Origin: Branchiostoma floridae
Lineage: Eukaryota > Chordata > Leptocardii > Amphioxiformes > Branchiostomatidae
Direction of reading: 5' to 3'
Assembly (NCBI RefSeq): GCF_000003815.2
Contig: NC_049997.1
Coordinates: 7,186,695 to 7,250,694, forward strand
DNA length: 64,000 nucleotides
Of the stretch, positions 1 to 11,982 are shown in pieces (position 1 is the stretch's first letter; the number at the start of each line of letters is the position of its first letter). The notes under the pieces were generated by a model. That model was not told where the DNA came from. It saw nothing but the letters and a program-made list of their open reading frames with translations, and made no database searches. Made by a program: the position numbers and the translations under genes.

Positions 1-1040
1 TTACTGTCTTATGCCACGGAGGAATCTGCTTGGAGATTATGTCACCCTCACAATGTGCGCTGTACATAAGCTATGTAATTTATGTACATGTATGACGATA
101 TCAACATGGCACCTGGAAAAGTAGAAAAAAGACAGGTGCAAAAAATACCATAGACCAATTTTTACACATACTACATGTACAGTGAAACCTGTCCAAGCAA
201 ACACCTGGCGCAGGCAGCCACATGCCGTCAGAGGACACATTGAAACAGTCCCGTCCATTTTTACATAGTTAAGACCCCCTCCCAAGCAACCACCTGTCTT
301 CCCCAACCAGCAACCACTTTTTTACAGTCCCAAAGGGGCATTCAACTTTCCTTCACCAACCAAAATTGATTGACAGCAGCTAGCTAGTACATATCTAGTA
401 GATATGAAGTAGATATCTATCAACAGCAATACAGTTCCAAACAAGGCTGTTAGGCAGCGAGATTCTTCTGTTTGGCAAACCCATCCCAAAAACAAAATGA
501 CAAAAAATAATCGTCATAATCCTTAGACTTATTCTTTTGGCAAATCCATGAATGGAAGGGTAAAGTCATACGTGAAAGTGAAACATAAATATGTGATGAC
601 TCAAATGGGGAAATGAAAGTGAAACCTACTTAGAGGTGAAACCTGTATTCCAAGAAAGAGGAAGTTTCTGAGCTCTCCACCAGGAAGACAACAAAATATT
701 TGAAATTGTAAAAATTTTACAAAAAAAAGTGTTAACTTCAGTAACGTATATAAAAAATATATCATACTAAAAAAAGTAGTTTAATATAGATGCAGTTACT
801 TGGTTCTTTACAGGCCTTGAAGCTTGATTCATAAACAAAACAAAAATGAAAGAAGTCCTGACAAAATTCTTGGGGGCTTTTCATGAGCTACCCTGTTTAC
901 AGATGAACAAACAAACACAGGTGAAAACATTGCGTTTTACTTCTGCCCAGACAACTCAACAATACCCAGGGGGAACAAGAACTTTTTCTCTTCCATTTCA
1001 ACTGTGCCCCGCCCCCATGTCGACTAAAAACTCGTAAAAT
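1..1040. other. Non-coding stretch, probably thymidine phosphorylase intron 1
   Basis: AT-rich sequence downstream (in the gene's direction) of the splice donor of the thymidine phosphorylase first exon. I looked for the next expected exon on the minus strand, which in this family carries an A-M-L-M-A-I-like continuation, and did not find it, so the remaining exons probably lie to the left of the window. Short open frames here resemble no protein family I know. Confidence 0.5.
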
Positions 1041-1054
1041 CTGTTAACACCTAC

Positions 1055-1382
1055 CGATCTGGCTGTCTTGAAACTCTTTCTCCACCACTCCTTTTACAAA
1101 GTACTGGATTTCTCCTGTAGTGAGAACTTGCCCGTCTCGTTTCTTCGCTATGACATCTGGAGCACGAAACTTTGACATGTCCACTTCTTCCCTCTGTCCC
1201 GAATCTGTAGCCATGTTCCGCTTGACTTTAAACGCAGCTCCCGTCGTTGTAACATCGAAGTTACTGGGACTATTGCACGTAGTCGCGAACTTTGTACGTT
1301 TAGCTGACCGAGACATGGTACTGGTCAAAGTCCGGGTGACCAATCTGGTAAACAACTGGCTAAACAGTGACATGTCGGCCAC
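1055..1382 (-). CDS. TYMP: Thymidine phosphorylase, first coding exon (partial gene)
   Basis: First exon of a nucleoside phosphorylase that converts thymidine and phosphate to thymine and deoxyribose-1-phosphate in pyrimidine salvage. The ATG at 1382 opens 109 codons. The last third reads P-D-V-I-A-K-K-R-D-G-Q-V-L-T-T-G-E-I, then F-V-K-G-V-V and D-S-Q-I-G. This is the start of the family's N-terminal helical domain, where the human enzyme has M-K-R-D-G and A-Q-I-G. The frame ends in phase 1 at a donor (ATCG|GTAGGT) exactly where the family continues into A-M-L-M-A-I. The first ~65 residues are a basic, Ser/Thr-rich extension; methionines at residues 23, 57 and 69 are alternative starts. Only this exon is in the window. 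Upstream on its strand lies the 349-bp arm shared with the promoter side of the UFSP1-like gene. Family assignment is strong; the start is uncertain. Confidence 0.82.
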
Positions 1383-1697
1383 TTCCGCATTTCGCCTTTC
1401 ACAAACTTGTAGGGACTGTTCTTTGCTATGAATAACGGAATGCCTGCAAAATTTCCTACGTTAAAAGTTATGGAACGTAAAATAACTTTTCAAACAGTCT
1501 ATTTAAGTATATTGTCATGTATTTAATGATATTGTGTACTGTTTATGTGGATATCTTGCAAAACGGTTGGAAATATAGTACTCCAAGTTCAAAGGCAGTA
1601 AAATATTTAGTAAGAACGACTTATCCTTCCCATCATGCAGCATGGAAAATTAGGCCCCATTTTGAAAGGAAAAGGCACAAAATGTCGAGCTATAGGT

Positions 1698-2046
1698 GCC
1701 TCCGTTTAACGGCGGCGCGCACACAATAAGCGCCACGCTACTATTGGTCAATCCCATCGGTGAGGATAGTTTCGTCGACGGCAGTACAGCAGTTCCGCCA
1801 TGCTGTTGGCTTACAATATCATAATTCAACATTTGAGCGCATAAAACACGGCCTTTTAGAGCATATTCATGCTATGTAAGCCTTTAAACAGATAGGTCCT
1901 TTTCTATATGATACTAAGAAACATACGTAATCGGAATTGACCCGAGTTTATGGTTCAAAACAGTAACTTTGTTACGCATATTTATCCCGGAAGCGACTGT
2001 CGCTTCCTTGCCCCTAGTTAGTCCCTCATTCATCGGTTAAATTTTA
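1698..2046. repeat. Left arm of large inverted repeat (copy of the UFSP1 upstream region)
   Basis: This segment is a near-perfect reverse complement of 11983-12329, with only scattered substitutions and small indels (for example in the GGAAGCGACTGTCGCTTCC stretch). It contains an ATTGGT (inverted CCAAT) box beside a GC-rich GGCGGCGCGC run, so it looks promoter-like. Read toward the thymidine phosphorylase start (1382) it shows the same sequence that the right arm shows toward the UFSP1-like start (12343). Confidence 0.93.
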
Positions 2047-2049
2047 CGT

Positions 2050-4195
2050 ATAACACACCATACAGGTAATATTTGCGTGGCTCTTAGCTCTGGGGACCAG
2101 GTAACACACCTTACAGGTAATATTTGCGTGGCTCTTAGCTCTCGGGACCAGGTAACACGCCGTACAGGTAATATTTGCGTGGCGCTTAGCTCTGGGGACC
2201 AGGTAACACACCCTACAGGTAATATTTGTGTGGCGCTTAGCTCTGGGGACCAGGTAACACACCGTACAGGTAATATTTGCGTGGCTCTTAGCTCTGGGGA
2301 CCAGGTAACACACCATACAGGGAATATTTGCGTGGCGCTTAGCTCTGGGGACCAGGTAACACACCCTACAGGTAATATTTACAGGTAATATTTGCGTGGC
2401 GCTTAGCTCTGGGGACCAGGTAACACACCGTACAGGTAATATTTGCGTGGCTCTTAGCTCTGAGGACCAGGTAACATACCTTACAGGTAATATTTGCGTG
2501 GCTCTTAGCTCTGGGGACCTGGTAACGCACCTTACAGGTTATATTTGTGTGGCTCTTAGCTCTGGGGACCAGGTAACACACCTTACAGGTAATATTTGCG
2601 TGGCTCTTAGCTCTCGGGACCAGGTAACACGCCGTACAGGTAATATTTGCGTGGCGCTTAGCTCTGGGGACCAGGTAACACACCCTACAGGTAATATTTG
2701 TGTGGCGCTTAGCTCTGGGGACCAGGTAACACACCGTACAGGTAATATTTGCGTGGCTCTTAGCTCTGGGGACCAGGTAACACACCATACAGGGAATATT
2801 TGCGTGGCGCTTAGCTCTGGGGACCAGGTAACACACCCTACAGGTAATATTTGCGTGGCGCTTAGCTCTGGGGACCAGGTAACAAACCGTACAGGTAATA
2901 TTTGCGTGGCTCTTAGCTCTGGGGACCAGGTAACACACCGTACAGGTAATATTTGCGTGGCGCTTAGCTCTGGGGATCCACGGTACAGGCTACACCGTAC
3001 AGGTAATATTTGCGTGGCGCTTAGCTCTGGGGACCAGGTAACACACCGTACAGGTAATATTTGCGTGGCTCTTAGCTCTGGGGACCAGGTAACACACCCT
3101 ACAGGCAATATTTGCGTGGCGCTTAGCTCTGGGGACCAGGTAACACACCCTACAGGTAATATGTGCGTGGCGCTTAGCTCTGGGGACCAGGTAACACACC
3201 CTACAGGCAATATTTGCGTGGCGCTTAGCTCTGGGGACCAGGTAACACACCCTACAGGCAATATTTGCGTGGCGCTTAGCTCTGGGGACCAGGTAACACA
3301 CCCTACAGGCAATATTTGCGTGGCGCTTAGCTCTGGGGACCAGGTAACACACCATACAGGTAATATTTGCGTGGCGCTTAGCTCTGGGGACCAGGTAACA
3401 CACCCTACATGTAATATTTGCGTGGCGCGTAGCTCTGGGGACCAGGTAACACACCCTACAGGCAATATTTGCGTGGCGCGTAGCTCTGGGGACCAGGTAA
3501 CACACCCTACAGGTAATATTTGCGTGGCTCTTAGCTCTGGGGACCAGGTAACACACCGTACAGGTAATATTTGCGTGGCGCTTAGCTCTGGGGACCAGGT
3601 AACACACCGTACAGGTAATATTTGCGTGGCGCTTAGCTCTGGGGACCAGGTAACACACCCTACAGGCAATATTTGCGTGGCGCGTAGCTCTGGGGACCAG
3701 GTAACACACCCTACAGGTAATATTTGCGTGGCTCTTAGCTCTGGGGACCAGGTAACACACCGTACAGGTATTATTTGCGTGGCGCTTAGGTCTGGGGACC
3801 AGGTAACACACCCTACAGGTAATATTTGCGTGGCGCTTAGCTCTGGGGACCAGGTAACACACCCTACAGGTAATATTTGCGTGGCTCTTAGCTCTGGGGA
3901 CCAGGTAACACACCGTACAGGTAATATTTGTGTGGCGCTTAGCTCTGGGGACCAGGTAACACACCGTACAGGTAATATTTGCGTGGCTCTTATCTCTGGG
4001 GACCAGGTAACACACCCTACAGGTAATATTTGCGTGGCTCTTAGCTCTGGGGACCAGGTAACACACCCTACAGGTAATATTTGCGTGGCTCTTAGCTCTG
4101 GGGACCAGGTAACACACCGTACAGGTAATATTTGTGTGGCGCTTAGCTCTGGGGACCAGGTAACACACCATACAAGTAATATTGCGTGGCGCTTA
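2050..4195 (+). repeat. 51-bp minisatellite, about 42 copies
   Basis: Tandem array with a 51-bp unit (AATATTTGCGTGGC, CTTAGCTCTGGGGACC, AGGTAACACACC, TACAGG). As 51 is a multiple of three, the array stays open for hundreds of codons on both strands (a 17-residue period containing A-L-S-S-G-D-Q-V-T on the plus strand). Those frames are a consequence of the period, not evidence of a gene. Variants of the unit recur in blocks, showing higher-order duplication; one unit at about 2975-2995 carries an insertion. The array runs into the assembly gap at 4211, so its true length is unknown. The same unit, reversed, forms the array at 11396-11982. Confidence 0.95.
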
Positions 4196-4210
4196 GCTCG
4201 AGAGCAGAGG

Positions 4211-4310
4211 NNNNNNNNNNNNNNNNNNNNNNNNNNNNNNNNNNNNNNNNNNNNNNNNNNNNNNNNNNNNNNNNNNNNNNNNNNNNNNNNNNNNNNNNNN
4301 NNNNNNNNNN
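4211..4310. other. Assembly gap (100 N)
   Basis: Exactly 100 N directly after the minisatellite, probably a placeholder for an unresolved length of repeat. Confidence 0.99.
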
Positions 4311-4394
4311 ATTAAGTTATTTTATGCATGTTTACTATATTTTCTGTATGTTTCATGTTTCAATTAGCCCTCGGGCAAGAACTTGCAAATAACT

Positions 4395-4442
4395 TTCATC
4401 ATTATTTCTGGGTGAGGCCAAGGACTTATTGATCACTCCTCG
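4395..4442. mobile_element. Right end of a mariner-like element
   Basis: The sequence ending GACTTATTGATCACTCCTCG followed by TA matches the right terminal inverted repeat of the complete mariner-like MITE at 16318-16859 with a few substitutions. The left end is not seen and may lie in the adjacent gap. Confidence 0.75.
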
Positions 4443-4739
4443 TACAGATCCCAAAGGATCGCCCACGTTTTGTACGTAGACAGCACGCAGTTGCACGTAC
4501 GACGAAGCGATATCCACCCCAAGTGTAGTAGTAGTATCCAGCATAATGTGGAGGTGTATGAATAAAGTGTACGCGTTTATGTGTGTGGATTATGTACCCA
4601 AAATAATAGGGCTTAGTAGGCACTCTGTTTTGGAAACCAGCGGAGGTGGGTTTGTGTTTGAGACCACTGATTACAAAGTTACCCAGTAACAAGTAACACG
4701 ATAATGATCCATGATTTCAGCATAGCAATTGGCACAGCG

Positions 4740-6150
4740 ACTTTGCAAGCATTTATAAATATTTCAGCCAAATTTGAAAGAAATCCGATTCTCATAACAT
4801 TAATGAGGCAGATGAAGTTCTAAACGTTCACGTCCGGATCACGGAACTCGCGTTCCAACCCCCATTTGCCGAATAGTCCTATCAAACGAGGTTTTCCTAT
4901 CAAACGAGTGCGAGTGGTATTTTTCACTTAATACTTTGGCAACGGTTGGCTAATATACTGAGCTATCTGTGTTGCTAGAAATGTTACTCTTTCGTTATTT
5001 TGCAATTGTTTAAAGATACCGAGTCCATTTATCCGTCGAAGTCGTCAGTTTTTGTGATCTCACAAAAGTCCAAAGTCCGGAAAGTCCGACATTACAAAAT
5101 GATGTCGGGTTAGGGATTTCCAACCTGAAATAGGCACAAATTTTTATATAACTCTGCTAAGGGTATTTCGGCGATATCAGCACTTTCCTTTGTGAGTGGT
5201 TACACTCGGTATACCCGTGAGTTGTGCTACAAAGTCCACTTTGGACTTTTATTTTCCAAACGTCAACAGCTCAAAACTCAATAACCAATCAAAATGATTA
5301 AATGAGAATTCATACAGCGACTAAGTAGGTTTTCATGTATATGCCGACCAAATTTGGTAGAAATCTGTCGTTCCCTAAGAGAGGTATGAAAACCACTGAC
5401 GTGTCGGCAAAAACGTGAGAGTGCACTCCGACCGCTATGTTCCACTTAGGCAATTTTAGTCCGATTTGAACCCCGCATGACGGGAGTGCGATTTACTTCA
5501 TGAAACGAGGAAAAATCGGTGTCTGTCAATGAAATTTTCACCACGGTAGGCTAATATACTGATCTATATGTACTTTAAGCGGTTTTGCTCTGTCGTCTAT
5601 CTAATTGCAGATATAGGCGATTCATCTTTCTTCATTATCCAGCTCATGCGATATCTGTACAGCAGGTGGCGCTTATCGGTGTCATTTGTCGACGTTTAAA
5701 AACCCACTATTCATGAATTGTTATCTGCACAATTGGCAAAAATACGTATCTTGATATTCCATTTGTCAGATAGCCTTCATAGTGCGCATTGATGAATACA
5801 CATACAAGTTATATATAATGGCGACATTCTATATCCTGGCGGAACTACAGGATTTGCCCTGCCGCGGTGTGTCATTGTATTTTGACGAGTTCTAAAACCG
5901 CCTGTTAACGTTCAATGATGATGATCGTGATCAGCAGAACGAGTGCCAAATTTAATCGTGATATTCCATTTGGTCAAGTCTTTCGTTTCCACTTCCTTCC
6001 TGGGCGCTTGCTGTCGATGTGCTTGGAGATACTTTATATCAATAAGTAAATATTACCCCCAATTAAATTCATCTATGTAACAATAATGATAATATACATC
6101 GATATGCCAGCCAAACTTGAGAGAAACCGTTTTTGTTTTGTAGAAGAGAC
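4740..6150. repeat. Diverged ~600-700 bp tandem duplication, no gene seen
   Basis: Several phrases recur in the same order at roughly 600-700 bp spacing: GGCTAATATACTGA followed by CTAT near 4940 and 5545; CCAAATTTG..AGAAATC near 4765 and 5345 and a weaker form near 6108; and a pair of ACGAG runs. This suggests two or three old tandem copies of an unknown sequence. I see no convincing coding frame from here to 6.7 kb. Confidence 0.45.
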
Positions 6151-6716
6151 ATAAACGACACTTAATAGTAATTTTCCTTCAAAAGATTCAGTGTCCCGCA
6201 CAAGTATTTTTCGAAAGACCACTATTTATTCATGGTGGCTTGACTGCAGCGAAATAAAGCTTTACAAGAGATGCAATAAGAGCCACACACAACATACCCT
6301 TTTAGTGACATCACTGGCCTTTCAGTGATATCACTGGTTCCTTTTTATGTGGTACCTCTCATATTTGTAGAAATTTCAACATTTACTGTAAAGTTGCGAG
6401 AAATAGGTGATCATAGATGCCAAGTCTCCAAAACTTTAACTGAGAGTTACTTGGAAACGAATGTTTCATGTCGAATTGGGATTTCAAAGAGAGGCTACAT
6501 AAGTCCACATGAATATGTGTGATAAATATGAAGAAAAAAAAAACAAGGTGAAAAACAAACATGTTAAAGTTGCGCGCTCGCCGCGTGGCCGCATCGTGAC
6601 ATCCATGTTTCGCATGGGTAAATCAAGGTCAATTTGAAGCGCATCACGCACAATTGCATTTTTCTTTTAATTTGAAAGTTCATCTGCGTTGGTAGTTCAG
6701 TCATTATTGAACTATT

Positions 6717-7095
6717 CTAACTGTAATATCCAACACAAAAATTGGCCTCATCCAAATTTTCGACTGAACAGCACCAGTCTTTGTCAAGAGATGAACAATC
6801 CACTGCTGTCGTGACGTCATCTTTAGCAAATACTGAATAGAACGCGTGACTCAGCAAGCTCAGATCATAGGTTGCAGGAAGGCTATGTCTCTGTTTTAAA
6901 TAGGGATGGTTGTAAAGCTCTGATGTAGATGGCTTTTTTGATCCCTCTAGCAAAATAGTCAGGCTCTATGTCCAAGATTTTAACTTTGTCCTTTGAGACC
7001 GAATGACCAGGCGATTCTATATGAATATGTTGGGAAACTTCTGAGGTTGTTGAACTTGGGGGTCTGTGCTCAAGGACCCTGGTCTTGAGTGATCG
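6717..7095 (-). pseudogene. Penelope-like retroelement relic, GIY-YIG endonuclease end
   Basis: Two overlapping minus-strand frames together give the end of a Penelope-like element protein. The first reads S-K-D-K-V-K-I-L-D-I-E, then F-A-R-G-I-K-K-A-I-Y-I-R followed by Q-P-S-L-F; the second gives L-P-A-T-Y-D. In intact elements the conserved F-x-R-G-x-K-E-A-I-Y-I-R and P-S-L-N-x-D-G-G motifs mark the GIY-YIG nuclease C-terminal half. The frame change and the loss of N-x-D-G-G show it is dead. No reverse transcriptase domain remains. The last ~75 bp (6717-6790) recurs at 48370-48440, which fits an element 3' end. It abuts the 146-bp satellite. Confidence 0.75.
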
Positions 7096-9474
7096 CTCAG
7101 ATTTGCTCTTCTGAGGCAAAAAGAGCATTTTTTTGCAGAAAAAAAGATATCGCGAAACGATATCCAATTTTGTTCAACCAACTTTAGTGGGTGTGGAATG
7201 ATTTTTTGACATCAAATATGCAATTTTTTGGTAAAAAAAATCTCAATTTGCTCGTCTTTGGCAAAAAGAGCATTTTTTCGCATAAAATGATATCGCGAAA
7301 CAATGTCCGATTTTGTTCAAACCAACTTTATTGGGTGCGGAATAATTTTTCACATCCAATATGCAACTTTTGGGTCAAAAAATCTCAATTTGCTCTTCTG
7401 AGGCAAAAAGGGCATTTTTTCGCATAAAAAAATGATATCGCGAAACAATGTCCGATTTTGTTCAAACCAACTTTATTGGGTGCAGAATAATTTTTTGACA
7501 TCCAATATGCATTTTTTTGGTCAAAAAATCTCAATTTGCTCTTCTGAGGCAAAAAGAGCATTTTTTCGCATAAAAAAATGATATCGCGAAACAATGTCCG
7601 ATTTTGTTCAAACCAACTTTATTGGGTGCGGAATAATTTTTTCACATCAAATATGCAACTTTTTGGTCAAAAAATCTCAATTTGCTCTTCTGAGGCAAAA
7701 AGGGCATTTTTTCGCATAAAAAAATGATATCGCGAAACAATGTCCGATTTTGTCCAAACCAACTTTATTGGGTGCAGAATAATTTTTTGACATCCAATAT
7801 GCATTTTTTTGGTCAAAAAATCTCAATTTGCTCTTCTGAGGCAAAAAGAGCATTTTTTCGCATAAAAAAATGATATCGCGAAACAATGTCCGATTTTGTT
7901 CAAACCAACTTTATTGGGTGCGGAATAATTTTTTCACATCAAATATGCAACTTTTTGGTCAAAAAATCTCAATTTGCTCTTCTGAGGCAAAAAGAGCATT
8001 TTTTCGCATAAAAAAATGATATCGCGAAACAATGTCCGATTTTGTTCAAACCAACTTTATTGGGTGCGGAATAATTTTTTCACATCAAATATGCAACTTT
8101 TTGGTCAAAAAATCTCAATTTGCTCTTCTGAGGCAAAAAGGGCATTTTTTCGCATAAAAAAATGATATCGCGAAACAATGTCCGATTTTGTTCAAACCAA
8201 CTTTATTGGGTGTGGAATAATTTTTTGACATCCAATATGCATTTTTTTGGTCAAAAAATCTTAATTTGCTCTTCTGAGGCAAAAAGAGCATTTTTTCGCA
8301 TAAAAAAATGATATCGCGAAACAATGTTCGATTTTGTTCAAACCAACTTTATTGGGTGCGGAATAATTTTTTCACATCAAATATGCAACTTTTTGGTCAC
8401 AAAATCTCAATTTGCTCTTCTGAGGCAAAAAGAGCATTTTTTCGCATAAAAAAATGATATCGCGAAACAATGTCCGATTTTGTTCAAACCAACTTTATTG
8501 GGTGCGGAATAATTTTTTCACATCAAATATGCAACTTTTTGGTCAAAAAATCTCAATTTGCTCTTCTGAGGCAAAAAGGGCATTTTTTCGCATAAAAAAA
8601 TGATATCGCGAAACAATGTCCGATTTTGTTCAAACCAACTTTATTGGGTGTGGAATAATTTTTTGACATCCAATATGCATTTTTTTGGTCAAAAAATCTT
8701 AATTTGCTCTTCTGAGGCAAAAAGAGGCATTTTTTCGCATAAAAAAATGATATCGCGAAACAATGTTCGATTTTGTTCAAACCAACTTTATTGGGCGCGG
8801 AATAATTTTTTGACATCAAATATGCAATTTTTTGGTCAAAAAATCTCAATTTGCCCTTCTGAGGCAAAAAGTGCATTTTTTCGCACAAAAAATTGATATC
8901 GCGAAACAATGTCCGATTTTGTTCAAACCAACTTTATTAGGTGCGGAATAATTTTTTTTTACATCAAATATGCAACAATTTGGTCAAAAAATCTTAATTT
9001 GCCCTTCTGAGGCCACACCATCTTAATTTCTTGGTTCACGGATTTTTTCTTAAAAAATATGGAGCGAGAGGGCGAAATAAAAATAAAAATTGTAAAATGG
9101 TTGGGGTAAAGGTAAGGGCTAATCCAAAACATAAAGAATAAAAAGTTTTCAGCTTGAAAAAAGTACAAAAGACTATTACTGTACAGTAACAGCACCTGTT
9201 TGTTATAAATTACAAAAGTAGTGTCAGTTTTTATGTTTGCTACACTAGAAAGTTGGTGAATGGTTTCATTAATGGTGAAAATTTGCTGAGTGGTAATTTT
9301 TATTTTTATCTTTTTTCCCAAAAAATAGGAGCGAGCGAATCCGTGAACCAAGAAATTAAATTGGTGTGGCCTGAGGCAAAAAGAGCATTTTTTCGCATAA
9401 AAAAATGCTTTCGCGAAACGATGTCTGATTTTCTTCAAACTAACTTTATTGGGTGCGGAATAATTTTTTAGACG
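7096..9474. repeat. 146-bp satellite array, about 14 copies, interrupted by a MITE
   Basis: Tandem array built of TTTGCTCTTCTGAGGCAAAA, GCATTTTTTCGCATAAAAAA, TGATATCGCGAAACAATGTC, CGATTTTGTTCAAACCAACT and TTATTGGGTGCGGAATAATT blocks, with a period of about 146 bp. Alternating variants (AAAAAGAGCA versus AAAAAGGGCA; TTTTTCACATCAAA versus TTTTTTGACATCCAA) give a 292-bp and in places a 438-bp higher-order period. Copies at the left and right edges are more diverged than the core, as expected for an array homogenised from the middle. A Harbinger-type MITE (9011-9371) splits the last unit, which resumes at 9372. Confidence 0.93.
9011..9371. mobile_element. Harbinger-type MITE, copy 1 (361 bp, TGA target duplication)
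   Basis: Terminal inverted repeats start GGCCACACCATCTTAATTTC and end in GAAATTAAATTGGTGTGGCC, about 33 bp each. The element sits inside a satellite unit and is flanked by TGA (9008-9010 and 9372-9374). Two relatives in this window have TAA and TTA duplications, so the family makes 3-bp target duplications, as PIF/Harbinger elements do. There is no transposase. Confidence 0.88.
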
Positions 9475-10974
9475 AGACGCTGAAATCTTGATTACTAACC
9501 TTGCTTTTTTGTGTAATATATTAAAGCCTCATATGTTCACCCAACACTTTTTGCAAAATTTTATTTTCCTTTTTTTTTCGACCGCCCACCCCAATATTTT
9601 TCTGAAAAAATCCGAGAAGCATCAAATAAAATTACTTTACACAAAAGAAACTTGAAGCAATAGTCTAATGAATCGGTATAGGTTCACATTTTAATAAGAA
9701 CTTCATTGTGCACCAGTAGGTAATGTAAACATACTTAATTCACTATCTCCTTCGCTCTGTGACACAATTTGCACAAAAGTACATGTATATAATATAAAAA
9801 ACTTTGGGAGACAAAAGACATTTCGTATCATCTTCTAAGTTCTTTGCAAAAACTTTCGTGTTTTTTTTTTACAAAAACATCATGTAAGAATTGAGCTATT
9901 CAAACTAAATATTGTCACCAAATACCATAACAATGTTGTCATGTTCACTGTTGGAAAATATTAACACCTCTCAACATCAAAGAACCTACTCATTACATGA
10001 TACGTTGGACCCTTCCTTTTCCACTGCTAACAGAAAAGAAGTCAACCTGAACATATTTACATGTACACTTTGGATATTATCATTTCACATAACAGTAGCC
10101 AAATGTCTCACATTGTCATTGTCATGTGCAACAAATTACAAACATACAGAGTACGACCTAGGCTAGGAGAATTGTGCACAAAATAATAAACATATAACAT
10201 GACATAGAAAATCCATCACAAATCTCCAGATACTTCACACAAAATCAATGTCTAAAAACTAAAAGGTGCACATTACAGACTCCTGTGCAGCCAAGAAGTT
10301 GTAAAAATTGTGATCTAAATAAGAATGAAGATGGATGTCATATTGTTGCAGACGGTATTATACAACAAAGATAAATAGCCTCAATTGCATACAATATATG
10401 TTCCATATCTTCTAATATCAACATAGCACAGGAAAAATTATGTTACTTTAAATACGCAATTAGACAAACAATGTAATATAAGCTCCATCTTTTCCATACA
10501 TTCATACCTGCAAGAAGCGAGAAGTGGAACCTATCCTTGACTTTGTTCCAAGATCTTAGTTCGTGTATCTTTTGTTAAGAATATGTTTTCTGTGTCCTTG
10601 TTACCTCATAAGCAAATGCAACTCAGTTCGCCTGGTTGACTCAAGTCTACATCAGTGTGGGTCTGTGGCAAGCCTTCCCTGATGACTCTTCATTTTCTTA
10701 GTGACAATCTCCATCTGAAACAATGTACAAAAATTCTAATCACTCAGGCAAGACAAGATATAGAACATGTATTGGCCATCAATCTTGTTCCAGTGGTCTG
10801 ACCAGTGGGTCTGTGCTGCTAGAGAAATGTAAAATAGCTTACTCTCCTTAGATTTAATAAGAAGCATCTGGCTACAGAACGTGCCTCCAGCTAAACATGT
10901 ACAGTGAAAACAAGCAACAAAACAATTATTTGAATGTACAAATGTACTGTGAATGCAGAATTGTGTTCCCTCTT
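9475..10974. other. AT-rich stretch without recognisable gene
   Basis: About 1.5 kb of AT-rich unique-looking sequence. I see no exon with good splice sites, no transposon ends and no RNA gene. Confidence 0.4.
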
Positions 10975-11061
10975 ACCCAGAGCTAGAAGCCACAAAGATA
11001 TTACCTGTAAGGTGCCTTATCTAGTCCCTAGAGTTAATAGACACAAAAATATTACATGTAA
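10975..11061 (-). repeat. Degenerate outlying copies of the 51-bp minisatellite
   Basis: About one and a half decayed units (AGAGCTAGAAGCCACAAAG, ATTACCTGTAAGGTGCCTTA) separated from the main reversed array by a MITE inserted between them. They show that this array once extended further left. Confidence 0.75.
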
Positions 11062-11392
11062 GGCCACACCAATTTAATTTCGTGGTTCACGGAGTTTTTC
11101 ATAAAAATATGGAGCGAGAGGGCGAAATAAAAATTTAAAAAAAAAAATTGTAAAATGGTTGGGGTAAAGGTAACGGCTAATCCAAAAAAGTACAAAAACA
11201 CTTATTGTACAGTAACAGCACCTGTATCCACACTTTAAGGAGCTTATAATATAAAGGCCAATTTGCTACACCAGAAAGCTGGTGAATGGTTTCATTAATG
11301 GTGAAAATTTGCTGAGTGGTAATTTTTTATTTTATTTCCCAAAACATAGGAGCGAGCGAATCCGTGAACCAAGAAATTAAATTGGTGTGGCC
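11062..11392. mobile_element. Harbinger-type MITE, copy 2 (331 bp, TAA target duplication)
   Basis: Same family as 9011-9371: it starts GGCCACACCAATTTAATTTC and ends GAAATTAAATTGGTGTGGCC, with TAA at 11059-11061 and 11393-11395. It is inserted into the 51-bp minisatellite and lacks part of the interior of copy 1. Confidence 0.9.
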
Positions 11393-11395
11393 TAA

Positions 11396-11982
11396 GGTGG
11401 GTAACCAGGTTCCCAGAGCTAAGAGCCACACAAATATTACCTGTACGGTGTGTTACCTGGTCCCAAGAGCTAAGAGCCACACAAATATTACCTGTAAGGT
11501 GTGTTACCTGGTCCCCAGAGCTAAGAGCCACACAAATATAACCTGTAAGGTGCGTTACCAGGTCCCCAGAGCTAAGAGCCACGCAAATATTACCTGTAAG
11601 GTATGTTACCTGGTCCTCAGAGCTAAGAGCCAAGCAAATATTACCTGTAAGGTGTGTTACCTGGTCTCAAGAGCTAAGAGCCACACAAATATTACCTGTA
11701 AGGTGTGTTACCTGGTCCCCAGAGCTAAGAGCCACACAAATATTACCTGTACGGTGTGTTACCTGGTCCCCAGAGCTTAGAGCCATGCAAATATTACCTG
11801 TACGGTGTGTTACCTGGTCCCCAGAGCTAAGAGCCACGCAAATATTACCTGTAAGGTGTGTTACCTGGTCCCAAGAGCTAAGAGCCACGCAAATATTACC
11901 TGTAAGGTGTGTTACCTGGTCCCAAGAGCTAAGAGCCACGCAAATATTACCTGTAAGGTGTGTTATCTGGTCTCTAGAGAGC
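11396..11982 (-). repeat. 51-bp minisatellite, reversed array, about 11 copies
   Basis: The unit of the 2050-4195 array in reverse orientation (CTTACCTGTA complement context, GGTCCCCAGAGCTAAGAGCC). It directly abuts the right arm of the inverted repeat, as the forward array abuts the left arm, so arms and arrays form one continuous inverted structure. Confidence 0.95.

Noticed and set aside
2050-4195. CRISPR-like array
   Set aside because: Units are contiguous 51-mers without unique spacers, and the genome is eukaryotic.
2396-4315. A 639-codon open frame (and mirror frames on the minus strand) that looks like a long repeat protein
   Set aside because: It is produced by the 51-bp minisatellite, whose period is a multiple of three; both strands are equally open and the frame runs into the gap.
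7385-8909. Series of identical ~69-codon minus-strand frames
   Set aside because: They are the same frame repeated in each unit of the 146-bp satellite, with no start context or splice structure.
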